DNA of 64,000 bases from Amycolatopsis vastitatis (GTDB taxonomy: Bacteria > Actinomycetota > Actinomycetes > Mycobacteriales > Pseudonocardiaceae). A program made the position numbers and the translations under genes. This document shows positions 41,737 to 51,607 of this stretch, piece after piece (the stretch's first letter is position 1; each line of letters opens with the position of its first letter). Below the pieces are notes generated by a model that searched no databases, was not told where the DNA came from, and was given only the letters and a program-made list of their open reading frames with translations. The stretch spans positions 1 to 64,000 of the forward strand of contig NZ_NMUL01000060.1 in assembly GCF_002234595.1 (NCBI RefSeq). The letters run 5' to 3'.

Positions 41737-42921
41737 GTGGCTCGGCAAGAAACGTTGACGTTGTCATCGTGTCGCGTGGACATCCGGGCTGGTGATCGCG
41801 AGGCTGGCGGTGGAGGTGAGGCTGGTGGCGCGTCAGCCGGAGGTGTTCGCGCGGTCGTTGGAGCCGGAGGAGGCTCAGCGACTTATCAAGATCACAAGGT
41901 CAGCGAAGGACCGGGTGCGGCTGCGGCGGTCCGGGATTGTGCTGGCCTCGGTGCAAAGCCGGTCCACGGGTGAGATCGCGGAGATGTTCGCCGCGACCGA
42001 AGGCTATGTGCGGGAGGTGATCCACGCGTTCAACGACTCCGGGTTCGCGGCGTTGTCCCCAAAATGGAGGGGCGGCCGACCTCGTAAGTTCGGGCCGGCC
42101 GCCCGTGAGCAGATCTGCCGCATCGCCGCCTGTCAGCCCGCTGAGCTGGGATTGCCGTTGACGACCTGGAGCCTGAGCAAGCTGGTCGAGTATCTCGCCC
42201 AGCACGCGCGGCTGGTGGTGAGCACCGAAACCGTCCGGCAAATCCTGCGTAAGGCGGGCGTGTCCTGGCAGGCAACGAAGACCTGGAAAGCCAGCAAAGA
42301 TCCGGACTTCGTAGCCAAGAAGACCCGCATCCTCGACCTCTACGATCACCCGCCCGCCGACGGGCGGGTGATCTGCGTCGACGAGTTCGGGCCACTGAAC
42401 CTGCAACCCCGCCCCGGCCGAGGCTGGTTCCCCCGCGGCCGCCCGGCCCGGCTACGCGCGACCTACACCCGCACCGCCGGGGTCCGGCACATGTTCGCCG
42501 CGCTCGACCTCGCCACCGGGCAGATGTTCTACCGGTTCCGCGACCGCAAACGCTGGCCGCAGTTCCTCGACTTCTGCAAGCAACTCCGCCGCCGCTTCCC
42601 TGCCGGGAAGCTCTATTTGGTCTGTGACAACTACGGACCCCACGGCAAGGCGGAGGTCAGGGCGTGGTGCGCGGCCAACGGCATCGAGCTGGTCTACACG
42701 CCCACCCACGCGTCGTGGTTGAACTGGATCGAATGCGAGTTCACTGCGGTCCGCTACTTCACCCTCGACGGCAGCGACTACCCCAACCACGCTGCTCAGG
42801 AGGCCGCCATCGCCGGGTACCTCCGCTGGCGCAACCGCCACTGTCACCCGAAACGCCGCTTCGCGGTCAACTCCAAGATCCGTCGCCCGGATTACCTACC
42901 CAACGTTGCATGATGCAGCAC
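41737..42921 (+). mobile_element. complete IS630-family insertion sequence
   Basis: The element is about 1185 bp. Its ends form an imperfect inverted repeat: the left end TAGTGGCTCGG...AACGTTG (from 41735) matches the right end TAGTGCTGC...CAACGTTG read on the other strand (42923 inwards) at about 16 of 23 positions. A TA dinucleotide lies at each border (41735-41736 and 42922-42923), the target duplication expected for IS630/Tc1-type elements. It carries one intact transposase gene and should be competent to move. Confidence 0.85.
41792..42913 (+). CDS. IS630-family transposase
   Basis: A 373-residue transposase. The N-terminal HTH region covers RSTGEIAEMFAATEGYVREV and LSKLVEYLAQHARLVVSTET. 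The DDE triad is visible as ICVDEFGPLNL (Asp about 193), LVCDNYGPHGKA (Asp about 277) and THASWLNWIECEF (Glu about 313). The protein ends just inside the right terminal repeat. A near-identical C-terminal fragment exists at 7112-7292. The gene is intact. Confidence 0.93.
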   Translation: MIARLAVEVRLVARQPEVFARSLEPEEAQRLIKITRSAKDRVRLRRSGIVLASVQSRSTGEIAEMFAATEGYVREVIHAFNDSGFAALSPKWRGGRPRKFGPAAREQICRIAACQPAELGLPLTTWSLSKLVEYLAQHARLVVSTETVRQILRKAGVSWQATKTWKASKDPDFVAKKTRILDLYDHPPADGRVICVDEFGPLNLQPRPGRGWFPRGRPARLRATYTRTAGVRHMFAALDLATGQMFYRFRDRKRWPQFLDFCKQLRRRFPAGKLYLVCDNYGPHGKAEVRAWCAANGIELVYTPTHASWLNWIECEFTAVRYFTLDGSDYPNHAAQEAAIAGYLRWRNRHCHPKRRFAVNSKIRRPDYLPNVA

Positions 42922-42923
42922 TA

Positions 42924-44004
42924 GGCGGCGCTAGATGCGAGAAGATGTGCCCCACACGAGTACGGCCCCGCCACACTGCTGGCACCACCGGGCGGTGTGG
43001 ATCCAGCAGCACACGAGGGATTGCCGGTGCGCGCCCCCAGGCCCCACTAGCTGGAGCTGCTGGAACACCCCGGCACGGAAATAGGAGTACGGGTCCGCTT
43101 CTCCAGTCCGCTGACTGACTCGTCCCTCGCAGTCCCGCCGGCCGCTGACCTCGCTGATTCAGGCCACGTCCCGGCTGCACCAAGCACGGGTCAAGCTGCA
43201 GGGGGCAGCAGTGCGAACACTGTGTGGCCACCTGCCGCCGGGTCCTGGAGAACATCTCCCGGCGGTGAGCAGCACTACGGCTGACCAGCGAAGCCAGGAC
43301 CAGCGCTTTTGGCCGCGACTTACTTTCTTCCTTGGAATCCAATACCGGCAGCGACTGAAGGCAAGGTCGACCGTAATCGACGCTATCCAGCTTAGGTTGA
43401 CAGATGTGACGAGGCCAACGTAGGCAAATAAGCAAGCCGACCAGTTGGTCGTTTCACCGGGTTTCGCTGCAGACCCGGTTCAACTGTAATCACCCGCGAA
43501 GCAATCTTTTGACGCCCACCGCGACATGCGCGATCATCTACACGATCTCAGGTTCAAGAGCGCGCAGCTCACCGATCACCTAGGAGAACAGCCCCATCTT
43601 TTACCTGCTCCGCGCCAACTGACTCGTCACGCGGTTCGCCTGGACGGCAGCCATGTTGAGCCATCCCGCCGGCCTGTTCCCCCACGTACCTGCCCGTATG
43701 CCGCCGACACGGCGCCTACCAGTCGACAACAAGATGCGCTACCTGTTGCCGTGGACGTGACGATAACGTGATCTTGTGGGACAACGAAGCTTGGCCGTCA
43801 CAGGTGCGAATCTCAGACGAGATTCGACTTCGACCTGACGCCGCGTCCATGTGAAAGTTGGAGTGCTACTCGGACATGAGCCACATTCCTACTACGTTCA
43901 TGCAGGTCAGCGCGATATGACCGTGCACCACCGCCTAAACTCGGGCGCCCAAGCGCTCGCCGAAGTGCCATGGTATGACATAGGCTGCGCACAAAGGAGG
44001 ATTG
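42924..44004. other. 1.1 kb without a recognisable gene, upstream of the DGQHR gene
   Basis: No frame here resembles a known protein. It may hold decayed mobile DNA next to the IS630 element and the promoter of the DGQHR-HNH operon towards 43850-44000. The DNA becomes AT-richer from about 43300. AAAGGAGG at 43993-44000 belongs to the next gene. Confidence 0.5.
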
Positions 44005-45711
44005 ATGGAGTATACATACCAGGGCATCTCGACACTCCAGGTCGAGGAAGGTGTACATCTAGTCTTATTCTCGGCTCCCGCCCACGAGATTCAACAGTGG
44101 GCAGGGATTCCCCAAAGGCAGCTATGGGGAAACGAGGAGCCTATCGGTTTTCAACGCGACCTGAGCGCGAGTCGAGTTGGCCAGCTAGCCGAATTTTATG
44201 CAGTCGATCGTAATGTGATGCAAAACCCTTTATTGGCGGCTACCCAACAGGACAAGCAAGTAGCCTGGAGTCCCACTGAGGCGACACCGAGCGCAGCCTC
44301 AAGAACACAGCTCGGAAAGATAACAATCAGTACCGCTGATCTCAGCGACCTGCCACTGCTCGAAGTAATGGAAAGGGTGCTCAGCCGCTTAGAGGAGCGA
44401 GATCACGCACTCAAGGATGCACCACCACCACAGGAGCGGATAGATCAGCTTAAGGCAATCTTTGACAGAAGCCAGCCGGATATCTTAGACGAAGAAGCAC
44501 CATGGGAGGAAAATAACGACGACAGTTCTCCGGAAGACTACGGAGAGGTACTGTTCGACACCGAGTCACATATACACCGATTCTGGATAGAACTACGTGC
44601 ACGAGTGCAAATCTTGCGCGACCTGGAGCGGCCATACACAGAAAGCTCCGTATTGGGATTCTCCCGAGAGGCGCTTGAGGCGTATCTTCAGCCAGTCTTA
44701 CTGGTTGACGGGCAACACCGACTGGCAGGCGCTGTGGCAGCTCTCGAGAAGACCTTGAATTCCCGCAGCACGCGTGAAGCAATGGCCGAATCAGTCGTGG
44801 ACGGCACAGACGCCGAACAGGTTCGACTCGACACCAGAGCACGGTTTGCACGACATCTCCCCGTCTCAATGTTGATGACCGCAGAATCCGCAGAACATGT
44901 ATTTCAGTTTGTCGTCGTTAACCAAAGGGCAACGCCAATAAGGCCAGCACTTCTCGGTTCCATTGTAGCGACAAGCCTAGCAGACAGGGAGCTCGATGCT
45001 GTCGCCTCGCGATTGCGACAGGCGGGTATCCCGCTTGAGGAATCTCGAGCAATTTCCTTCATGACACGTCGACCGGAAAGCCCATTCTTTGGACGCGTGC
45101 GCCGCGGCCTTGGCGACGAAGGATCCGGTCTTCTAGACTGGACCGTTATGGGAAACCTAATTGGGGTATTCCGAAATCTTCGAGGTGGCCGCCTTTGGGG
45201 ACAACGTCCCGACCACGCCGACAGGTGGCGACGTCGCCGCTTGCCAGAATCTGACATCGCGTCAAGCTATGCATCTAACGGATTCGAAACACGTGATCAG
45301 TACTGGTCATCAGCAGACGGACCTTGGCGTGAGTGTTTCATCAATTTTTGGAACTCTGTCAAAGACCGTCTTGGCAGCGATGACGACCAAGCTCCCAACT
45401 ATTGGGGGGATCCTCGACAGTCAAATCTCTTCAATAAGGTAACACTTCACATACTTCAAGCAGATTTTTTTCAGTATATGTGCGATAAAGAAGTCAACAT
45501 CAACAGTGCAGACCAAGTCATCACGCTGGTCGACAACTGGTTAAGTGAAGTGAACCCCCAGTATTTTTCCCGAGACTGGAAGTTAAGTGGCATAAAGAAA
45601 GACTCCACGGGGATTCGAAATCAATGGGCCATCTTATGGACGGACTACAGGAAAGATCCGGTACGCATGCCTTCGCCGGCAGCGTTTCGTAAACCCCTCG
45701 TGTCGCAATGA
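44005..45711 (+). CDS. DGQHR-domain protein (DndB/ParB-like fold), candidate defence component
   Basis: A 568-residue protein with the diagnostic motif LLVDGQHRLAGAVAAL at about residue 235. Further along is VFQFVVVNQRATPIRPALLG, as in DGQHR-domain proteins of the DndB family, where DGQHR sits in a ParB/sulfiredoxin-like fold. A long acidic linker (about residues 140-195) precedes the motif, and the C-terminus is rich in Trp and aromatic residues. Known relatives regulate or take part in phosphorothioate and deazaguanine DNA modification. AAAGGAGG lies four bases before the ATG. Its stop overlaps the HNH gene by ATGA. GC content is clearly lower than the chromosome. Confidence 0.8.
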   Translation: MEYTYQGISTLQVEEGVHLVLFSAPAHEIQQWAGIPQRQLWGNEEPIGFQRDLSASRVGQLAEFYAVDRNVMQNPLLAATQQDKQVAWSPTEATPSAASRTQLGKITISTADLSDLPLLEVMERVLSRLEERDHALKDAPPPQERIDQLKAIFDRSQPDILDEEAPWEENNDDSSPEDYGEVLFDTESHIHRFWIELRARVQILRDLERPYTESSVLGFSREALEAYLQPVLLVDGQHRLAGAVAALEKTLNSRSTREAMAESVVDGTDAEQVRLDTRARFARHLPVSMLMTAESAEHVFQFVVVNQRATPIRPALLGSIVATSLADRELDAVASRLRQAGIPLEESRAISFMTRRPESPFFGRVRRGLGDEGSGLLDWTVMGNLIGVFRNLRGGRLWGQRPDHADRWRRRRLPESDIASSYASNGFETRDQYWSSADGPWRECFINFWNSVKDRLGSDDDQAPNYWGDPRQSNLFNKVTLHILQADFFQYMCDKEVNINSADQVITLVDNWLSEVNPQYFSRDWKLSGIKKDSTGIRNQWAILWTDYRKDPVRMPSPAAFRKPLVSQ

Positions 45712-46652
45712 CAACACTCGAACCTTTCCTTCGAAGTAGCTATCTCGACGCCACATCTCGATGGAACATTGAGATGGTTACACATGCGTCGAACATATCT
45801 CCACCAAACGACGCCCTCCATGGCAGCTATGCCTGGCTCCTAATGGGGGACATACACCTTTTGTGGGCACGATGGTTTGCAGAAGGGGTTGTCGATCCAG
45901 ATAGATATCGGACTGTAGATAATCCCTTTCCCTTAGTCTTCGCTCGCGTTCTAGAACACATGCCTCGCGTAATGCCTCAGCATACGGATATGCAACGTCG
46001 CGATATCGCAACTTCGATTTCTACCTTGATCGTCGATGAGATCTCCCGACGAAGCGAAGCACCAGGAAGACGCACATGGACGATTTCTGAGAAACAGGAG
46101 TTGTGGGACGCAAGTGGCCCGACGCCACGGTGCTGGATCTGCGGTTATCAGTTTTCCACCAACGCGGGACATAGATTTCTTGGTAAAAGAGTTGCGTTGG
46201 ATGAGCTGCCAACCTGGGTCGACTTCATGCGTCCACGCGGAGTAGGAAGATATGATCTACGTGTTGAGATAGACCATGTTGGCGCCTTGGGTGCAGGAGG
46301 TGACGAGGAGCAACTCAGACTAAGCTGCGGATGGTGCAATAGAAATAAGCGCGATTACAGCCTTTTGTACGACGCGCCTGGATTCATGCGGAGCTTCGAG
46401 CACCCAACCATAGGGCGAGTTAGCATGCCGCATAGCTTCTGGGTAGTACGCGCGCTTGCCATGCAAAAATCCTGCCAATATAACTCAGGCTGTTCAAGCT
46501 CAATAGAGACTACCGAAATGACCGTATCACCAATACGGTCAGATGGCGCGCCAAATCCAGCCAACCTTCAAGTAGTGTGCTCTTCCCATGATCCACTTGC
46601 AGGCAGACGCTTGGTAGCACGAGACACATACAGGAGTCGAATGAACCGTTGA
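45708..46652 (+). CDS. HNH endonuclease-like protein coupled to the DGQHR protein
   Basis: A 314-residue protein. The C-terminal half holds an HNH-type nuclease: a CxxC knuckle in RCWICGYQFS (about residue 142), the first His in VEIDHVGALGAGG (about 189), and a second knuckle with the Asn in LRLSCGWCNRNKRD (about 206). The N-terminal 130 residues are helical, perhaps a binding domain for DNA or the partner. ATGA overlap with the DGQHR gene implies one functional unit. It could cut DNA in response to modification status or phage signals, as other HNH effectors do; this is inference. Confidence 0.82.
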   Translation: MTTLEPFLRSSYLDATSRWNIEMVTHASNISPPNDALHGSYAWLLMGDIHLLWARWFAEGVVDPDRYRTVDNPFPLVFARVLEHMPRVMPQHTDMQRRDIATSISTLIVDEISRRSEAPGRRTWTISEKQELWDASGPTPRCWICGYQFSTNAGHRFLGKRVALDELPTWVDFMRPRGVGRYDLRVEIDHVGALGAGGDEEQLRLSCGWCNRNKRDYSLLYDAPGFMRSFEHPTIGRVSMPHSFWVVRALAMQKSCQYNSGCSSSIETTEMTVSPIRSDGAPNPANLQVVCSSHDPLAGRRLVARDTYRSRMNR

Positions 46653-46770
46653 AACGGAAATCCACAAATTACTTCGACATAGTACTCCCATCACCCAGTT
46701 GCATGGTGACGATGGCGGGCATCGTCCGTGCGGACCGGTCAAAACCATGCGAAATTGGCCACTCTTCATG

Positions 46771-46791
46771 AGGACCCCAAGCTACGGGGTC
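46771..46791. terminator. bidirectional hairpin between the HNH and PIN genes
   Basis: GGACCCC (46771-46777) and GGGGTCC (46785-46791) form a seven-pair stem with the loop AAGCTAC. It lies between two convergent genes, a typical place for a shared terminator. Confidence 0.55.
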
Positions 46792-46860
46792 CCCCAGCTT
46801 ACTTCAAAAACAAGCCCATCATGATGAGTGAATGCCATAAGCTCCGACACAGGAAAGTAG

Positions 46861-48345
46861 TCAATGAATCATTCGAAGCGCCTTCAGCCACCTTAGCTGA
46901 ACACTTGCTTGCGTAGCGCTGATTCCATCCGGAAATTCGCCAGATACAAAAAGTCCGCGAAGATCAGAATCCGATGATGATGCGATTTGGGCCATATCTT
47001 TTGCTCCACGTATCCGCTTCAAGATCTGTTGCTGCAAGAACTCCAGATCTTGCTCATCGATCAATCGTCGACCCGCTAGCGTCAACGAGACCATGTCGGA
47101 ACGGCTTCCAGCTAACCCCTCAGCCAAACCAAGTGACTCCAAAACGCGTGCACGACGACAAGCCTCGTCATAACGAGTAATGGTATGAAAACGCTGCTGA
47201 AATGATCGTATGTAGTCACCGTGAGCAACGGGAGGATCAGCCAGGCGCAACATGTCTAAGACGGTTTCCAGGTAGTCCGCAGATCGACCTTCAGGCAATT
47301 GCTCAAGAAGTGATCCTGTGCTGTCATGAGATTTCCTTCGGTGCTCGTCAGCTTCTTCCGCTATGCTGGCAGCTTCAGCGACGGTCTCAGGGCTGACTGA
47401 CGCCCCGACGATCTTCGGCGCCTCACCTAACATCGCTGTTGTGGTCGCCAGTATCAGGCGACAGCCTGCAAGATCCTGCATTTCTCGAACGAGTCGAGGG
47501 TCAGGTCCGATCTGGAATCCATGCTGTTCATAGGTCCAATCACCTTTAGCCACATCATTGCTGACAATCAGGACATGAGACACCTTGCCCTTGGCGTACC
47601 GAATTACCTCCGCCCACCACAAGTAGTCTCCAGCGGAGTTTTTATCTTTTGCCTTGTCCTTAAATCCCGGCGGAAGCTGCTCCCTAGCACGCCTTTCAGC
47701 TTCTTTTCGGTCAGCTTCAAGCGTCTCACTGTTAGGTCGCCGCGCGACGCGCCCTGAGAGGACTTTCTGAAGCTCATCCAGAATCGGATCTGACGAAGAT
47801 CTCGCAAGCAGAGCTGGATCCAAGTCATAATCATCGGAAGCTTGAACAATGAAGTTTCGACCTTTATCGAAGATTTCTCGCATACTGGCTAGAACCAGAT
47901 CAGCTTGATCGGTTCGACCATGAGCTCGTTGAGCAACCCGCTTGATCAATGCTTGCGTTTGATTGCCGAACTCTTCTATCGATTGAATTTGATCTTGAAA
48001 CTCTCGACGTCGATCAGATACCGCGTTGATCCTTCTCTGATGGAATTCGGCGGCCACCTGATAAGGAATAAAAAGACGCGGCGAAAGCACTTGGAGTAGT
48101 GCGAACATCTCTGCCCTGGCAACCGGCGTGAACCGGTACAAATCCAAAAGGGCATTCGTGTCGAAGACGATCAGACCAGAAAGATAGACCGCTTCGCGCT
48201 GATCGCTAGGCACCCTGTAATAACCATCGAAGCCATCCAGGAGCCCCGTCAGAGCCGAATTCTTCTCGGCGCCCCCTGCGATACCCACCTTGTTGCTTCT
48301 CGTCACAGCAACCGATCTTACAGCGGCGGTCACTGATACGGCCAC
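46861..48345 (-). CDS. PIN-like (PIN_8/DUF4935-type) nuclease domain protein
   Basis: A 494-residue protein. From about residue 57 it shows the PIN-like pattern: YLSGLIVFDTNALLDLYRF with the first acidic residue, FIPYQVAAEFHQRRINAV, then DYLWWAEVIRYAKGKVSHVL and IVSNDVAKGDWTYEQHG with the later acidic residues. PIN domains are metal-dependent RNases, and the PIN_8 type is often seen in defence islands. The C-terminal 180 residues are helical. The start is uncertain; a GTG near 48285 is an alternative to 48345. It converges on the DGQHR-HNH operon and shares its low GC content. Confidence 0.78.
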   Translation of the reverse strand: MAVSVTAAVRSVAVTRSNKVGIAGGAEKNSALTGLLDGFDGYYRVPSDQREAVYLSGLIVFDTNALLDLYRFTPVARAEMFALLQVLSPRLFIPYQVAAEFHQRRINAVSDRRREFQDQIQSIEEFGNQTQALIKRVAQRAHGRTDQADLVLASMREIFDKGRNFIVQASDDYDLDPALLARSSSDPILDELQKVLSGRVARRPNSETLEADRKEAERRAREQLPPGFKDKAKDKNSAGDYLWWAEVIRYAKGKVSHVLIVSNDVAKGDWTYEQHGFQIGPDPRLVREMQDLAGCRLILATTTAMLGEAPKIVGASVSPETVAEAASIAEEADEHRRKSHDSTGSLLEQLPEGRSADYLETVLDMLRLADPPVAHGDYIRSFQQRFHTITRYDEACRRARVLESLGLAEGLAGSRSDMVSLTLAGRRLIDEQDLEFLQQQILKRIRGAKDMAQIASSSDSDLRGLFVSGEFPDGISATQASVQLRWLKALRMIH

Positions 48346-48368
48346 GAGCCTTCACGAGTCGCGACAGG

Positions 48369-49180
48369 TTGACCTGACCGACGCTCCGCAGGCGGCGACG
48401 GAGCCGTTGCTTACCCAGCTGGACGACCGTCGTTGTGGATCAAAGGGCAATTGATCGACGCGATCCAGTGGCGGGCGTGCGCCGGAGCACCTTGGCGCGA
48501 TGTCCTCGGCGTATGTGGCTCGTGAGCAGCGGCGTATGCGATGTTTTCTGCAGCGCAGCGCAATGGGACATGGCAACGAATGTTGACTACGTTACAGCTC
48601 TGGTCGGCGTGGCCTGGCGCATCACTCGGGACGACAGCACGGACTCGACGACCACTCGGGGCGCGGCAGCACGCCGCCGGGGCGGGAAAAAGCGCAGGCC
48701 AGGGTCGGGCGGGAACTCGATCGAGCCGGAGGATCATACGCTGGACCGGTCGCGGGGATGGGTTGACCACGCAGCTACACCTTGGGCAGCGAACAGGACA
48801 GAAGCCGTTGTCAATCGGGCTGGCCGCCGGGCAGCGCGGCGACTGCCCACGGTCCATGCCGGCCAACCGGGATCCAGGTAACGCAGCTGACTGGCAGTCG
48901 GCCCCGCACCCGTCCCGATCGTAGTGGTGTCCGACAAAGCCTACACATGGAGGCTCGACCGAGTTTACCTTCGTAGTCCGGTGCCTGGGCGTCCAGCCTG
49001 AGCATCGACGGAATCGCAAGAAGCGCGGCCACCGGCCTTCGACGCCGAATTCTACAAGTCAGCGTCACGCCATGGAGTGCAACATCAGCCGGCTCAAACG
49101 CTGCCGCGCCGAGGCCACCACTCGCTCGACCGTTTCGAAGCCCCCCTCCACACATCGCGGCGATCGACGGACGACTCCAA
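48369..49180 (+). pseudogene. IS5-family transposase, heavily decayed
   Basis: Pieces of an IS5-type transposase can be followed across changing frames: QLIDAIQWRACAGAPWRDVL, RNGTWQRMLTTLQ, ARQHAAGAGK, GLTTQLHLG, KPLSIGLAAGQRGDC, GRPRTRPDR-like RPRTRPDR, and finally ECNISRLKRCRAEATTR. The order matches a complete family member, so this is a full-length copy with many frameshifts. It forms the right edge of the low-GC island. Confidence 0.72.
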
Positions 49181-49433
49181 TGGACTTCGACACGGGCCTG
49201 GCGTTGCAGCCTCTCCGTTTAGCCGTCACACTCGTCGTTACAGCTGAAAGCCAGTTGGCCTGCGACGATGGTGCTCTTGACGGCTGTGACGGCTTCATTC
49301 ATACCCGTCACACCGTCACGTTTGGGCTCCGCGGCGCCAGGGTTTCAGTTTAAACGAGGCCATCTGTCACACCGGACTACAGATGGTAATATTCGCCGAA
49401 CCGAACGTCTTGCCGAAGTAGGCAGTAGACAAC

Positions 49434-49690
49434 TCAGGAGCGACTGGTCCGGTCTTGTCGCAGTGGGATCCCCTGCTCACGGCGGTAGATGGCGTCGCAG
49501 CGTTCGCACTGGACCGGGATCTGGCGTCGTCGACGTTCATCGGACGGCTCGAACACCGCTGCGCCGGAGGCACTACAAGCATCGTGATGATCTTCCCGGG
49601 TACCGGAATCTCCGTCAAGCGGGTTCGATGCCACTCGCCGTCGATTACCGGCAGGATCGTCATCGGATCGATGTAGATCGCCGCTGTCAC
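49434..49690 (-). pseudogene. small Cys-containing partner of the XRE-DUF5753 gene, frameshifted
   Basis: From a GTG at 49690 the frame reads DPMTILPVIDGEWHRTRLTE and IPVPGKIITML; one base is then lost near 49590 and the sequence continues as SGAAVFEPSDERRRRQIP and VQCERCDAIYRREQGIPL. The pair of halves resembles a small actinobacterial protein with a CxxC that sits next to XRE regulators. The start overlaps the XRE stop (GTGA). Function unknown. Confidence 0.6.
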
Positions 49691-50515
49691 GGCGTCGCTC
49701 GAATCAGTGCAGGTGTGCTCAAGGCGGAGGTGCTCGCCGACTCGTCGAACGCGCGCCGCAGCAGGTCCCTTGCCGTGGCGTGGTAGCGGCTCAGCATCTT
49801 CCGGTCGGTCAGGTAGGTGTTGCAGTGGTGGTGTCTGAGCTTCACGGCGATCGGATCGGTTCGATCCTCGAAGAGCGCGAAGGCGCCGATTGACCTCAGC
49901 GCGGTCTCCGTCGACGGCACGATCCGGACAGTCACGTGCTTGAGCTGGGCAGCCGCGCCAAGGTGCTCGACCTGCTCGTCGTGCGGGTCGTCCATGCCGG
50001 GTAGTGCCTGGTCACCGATCAGGAACATGTAGCGACGATCGCCGACATCCAGTGCCTGGCGGCGGACTTGGCGGCTCAGCAGGTCCATGTCCCTGCGGTC
50101 GTCCTGCATCATAATCTTGTCGAGCGCTCGTTCGGCATACGCCCGCGTCTGGAGAAGCTCAGGAATGCACGACGGTGCCCACTCCACGATGCGACTGGAG
50201 AGCTGTTCGTACGTCCACAGCAAGTGCCCTAGCTGCGGGTCGGACTGGTCGACCAGGTTCGCGTCGCCAGCACGCGGGGCCAGCGACATCACCCGGTCGT
50301 ACTCGGCCCACTCGACCCGGAGGTACCCGAGGATCCAGGCCACGGCGGTCTCTGGCGCGACCTTGATGCCCAGCTCCCAGGCCGAGGAGCGTCGCTGGAT
50401 GAACCCCGATCTTCTCGGCCAGCCTGCGCAGGCCGATTCCACGGCGCTTGCGGGCGTCGCGCAGACTGCTGCTGATGGCCACTGTGGCGGGCGGGCAAAT
50501 AATCGGCTCGGGCAT
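49687..50515 (-). pseudogene. XRE regulator with DUF5753 domain, one-base frameshift in the HTH
   Basis: The N-terminus ATVAISSSLRDARKRRGIGL and RRLAEKIGVHPATL is in one frame. One extra C near 50388 shifts to SAWELGIKVAPETAVAWILG, completing the HTH, and the DUF5753 ligand domain follows (IVEWAPSCIPELLQTRAYAE, RRYMFLIGDQALP). Such proteins regulate morphology or act as paired regulators in actinobacteria. The frame break falls in the recognition region, so the product would be inactive unless it is an assembly error. Confidence 0.75.
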
Positions 50516-50719
50516 CTTTCGGGTCCTTGCTGAGGGCTGTTGGTGGCAGGCGTGCGCATGTGAGCTGCGGATTGAGAACGGCGGCTGGCTGGCCTACCCT
50601 CAGGGAGGGCCCTCGACGGGGAGCGCAGCTCGCACCTCCCCGACCAGAGCGCTGGCTGTGGCCGGCGACCGTCTTTAGTGCGCCAATGTGCTCCAGCAGC
50701 CGGTTCAGGCCCAGCGGGG

Positions 50720-51463
50720 TCAGGCGGAGTTCGCGCGGTTCGCGAGCGGCGCGTTCATGAGCCGCGTGTTCATGGCCACCGTCTCGGCCAGCCGGTTAAC
50801 AGCTGCCTTCGTCGCGTGCTCGTCCAGCACTTCCCGCGGGTCTGGCCGGGCGCTTGCGATCGTGAGCCCGTCGTGCGGCGGGCGTAGTTCACACGCCAGG
50901 TCGAGCCAGTCGGCGCAGGTCAGGATGCTGGTGTTCACGGCCTGGTCACCGCAGCTTCCGGCGTACAAGCCGTGGTCACCGTGGCGGCGGCCGTAGTACT
51001 CGGCAAGTGCGTCGGTCACAGCGCGCTGGTCAACCCACGCGCGGCGCGTGGCCCGGGCGTACGCCTCCTGCGCGTCGACGCGTGCGGCCTGCTCGGCTAC
51101 GGCGCGGCGTGCGGCGCCGGGGCTTCGGTAGGCGTGCTGGTCGAGCCATTCGAGAGCCGCGCCGATGTGGGGGTCCGCAGCAAGTCGCCGGTCGGCTTCC
51201 TTTGTGTCCGGCCTGGTGTGGACGGCCGGCCCGTCGCCGGTCAGCTCGGCGAAGCGGGCACGCTCGGCGTCCGACGCCCGCTCATACGCGGTATCGAGAA
51301 CCTGCTGCATCTCCGACTGCGGGCGAAGGTCCGGCTTCTGATGCCATGACGCGACCGTGCGCGCGCCGATTCCGAGCTTCTCCGCGAATTTCTCATTGCT
51401 CAGCCGCAACGCGGATTGCAGCGCCGACGCTGACCGTCCGGTCCAACCGCCTACCCCGCTCAT
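50720..51463 (-). CDS. HTH regulator of the integrative element, possibly 3'-truncated
   Basis: A 247-residue protein starting MSGVGGWTGRSASALQSALR, with an HTH of the form LSNEKFAEKLGIGARTVASW and DTAYERASDAERARFAEL. The second half (YYGRRHGDHGLYAGSCGDQA, then ILTCADWLDLACEL and EHATKAAVNRLAETVAMNTR) is a domain often found in longer proteins that continue well past this point. The stop comes soon after RLMNAPLANRANSA and the following codons in another frame look coding, so the 3' end may be truncated. It lies on the control side of the element. Confidence 0.65.
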   Translation of the reverse strand: MSGVGGWTGRSASALQSALRLSNEKFAEKLGIGARTVASWHQKPDLRPQSEMQQVLDTAYERASDAERARFAELTGDGPAVHTRPDTKEADRRLAADPHIGAALEWLDQHAYRSPGAARRAVAEQAARVDAQEAYARATRRAWVDQRAVTDALAEYYGRRHGDHGLYAGSCGDQAVNTSILTCADWLDLACELRPPHDGLTIASARPDPREVLDEHATKAAVNRLAETVAMNTRLMNAPLANRANSA

Positions 51464-51607
51464 TGCCGCCCCAGAGCGCTCTTGTGCAGCGGATATGCAG
51501 TGGTTGCGCACTGCTCCTGCACTGGTTGTGCATGGGATCGGACGTCGTTTCGGCCTTGAATTCTAGGTATGGAAATCACCTGGTTCACCAGCCCGAATCG
51601 CCCGCCG

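Noticed and set aside
48411..49019. Minus-strand 202-codon frame over the IS5 relic
   Set aside because: It is the antisense of a decayed IS5 transposase whose conserved blocks are all on the plus strand.
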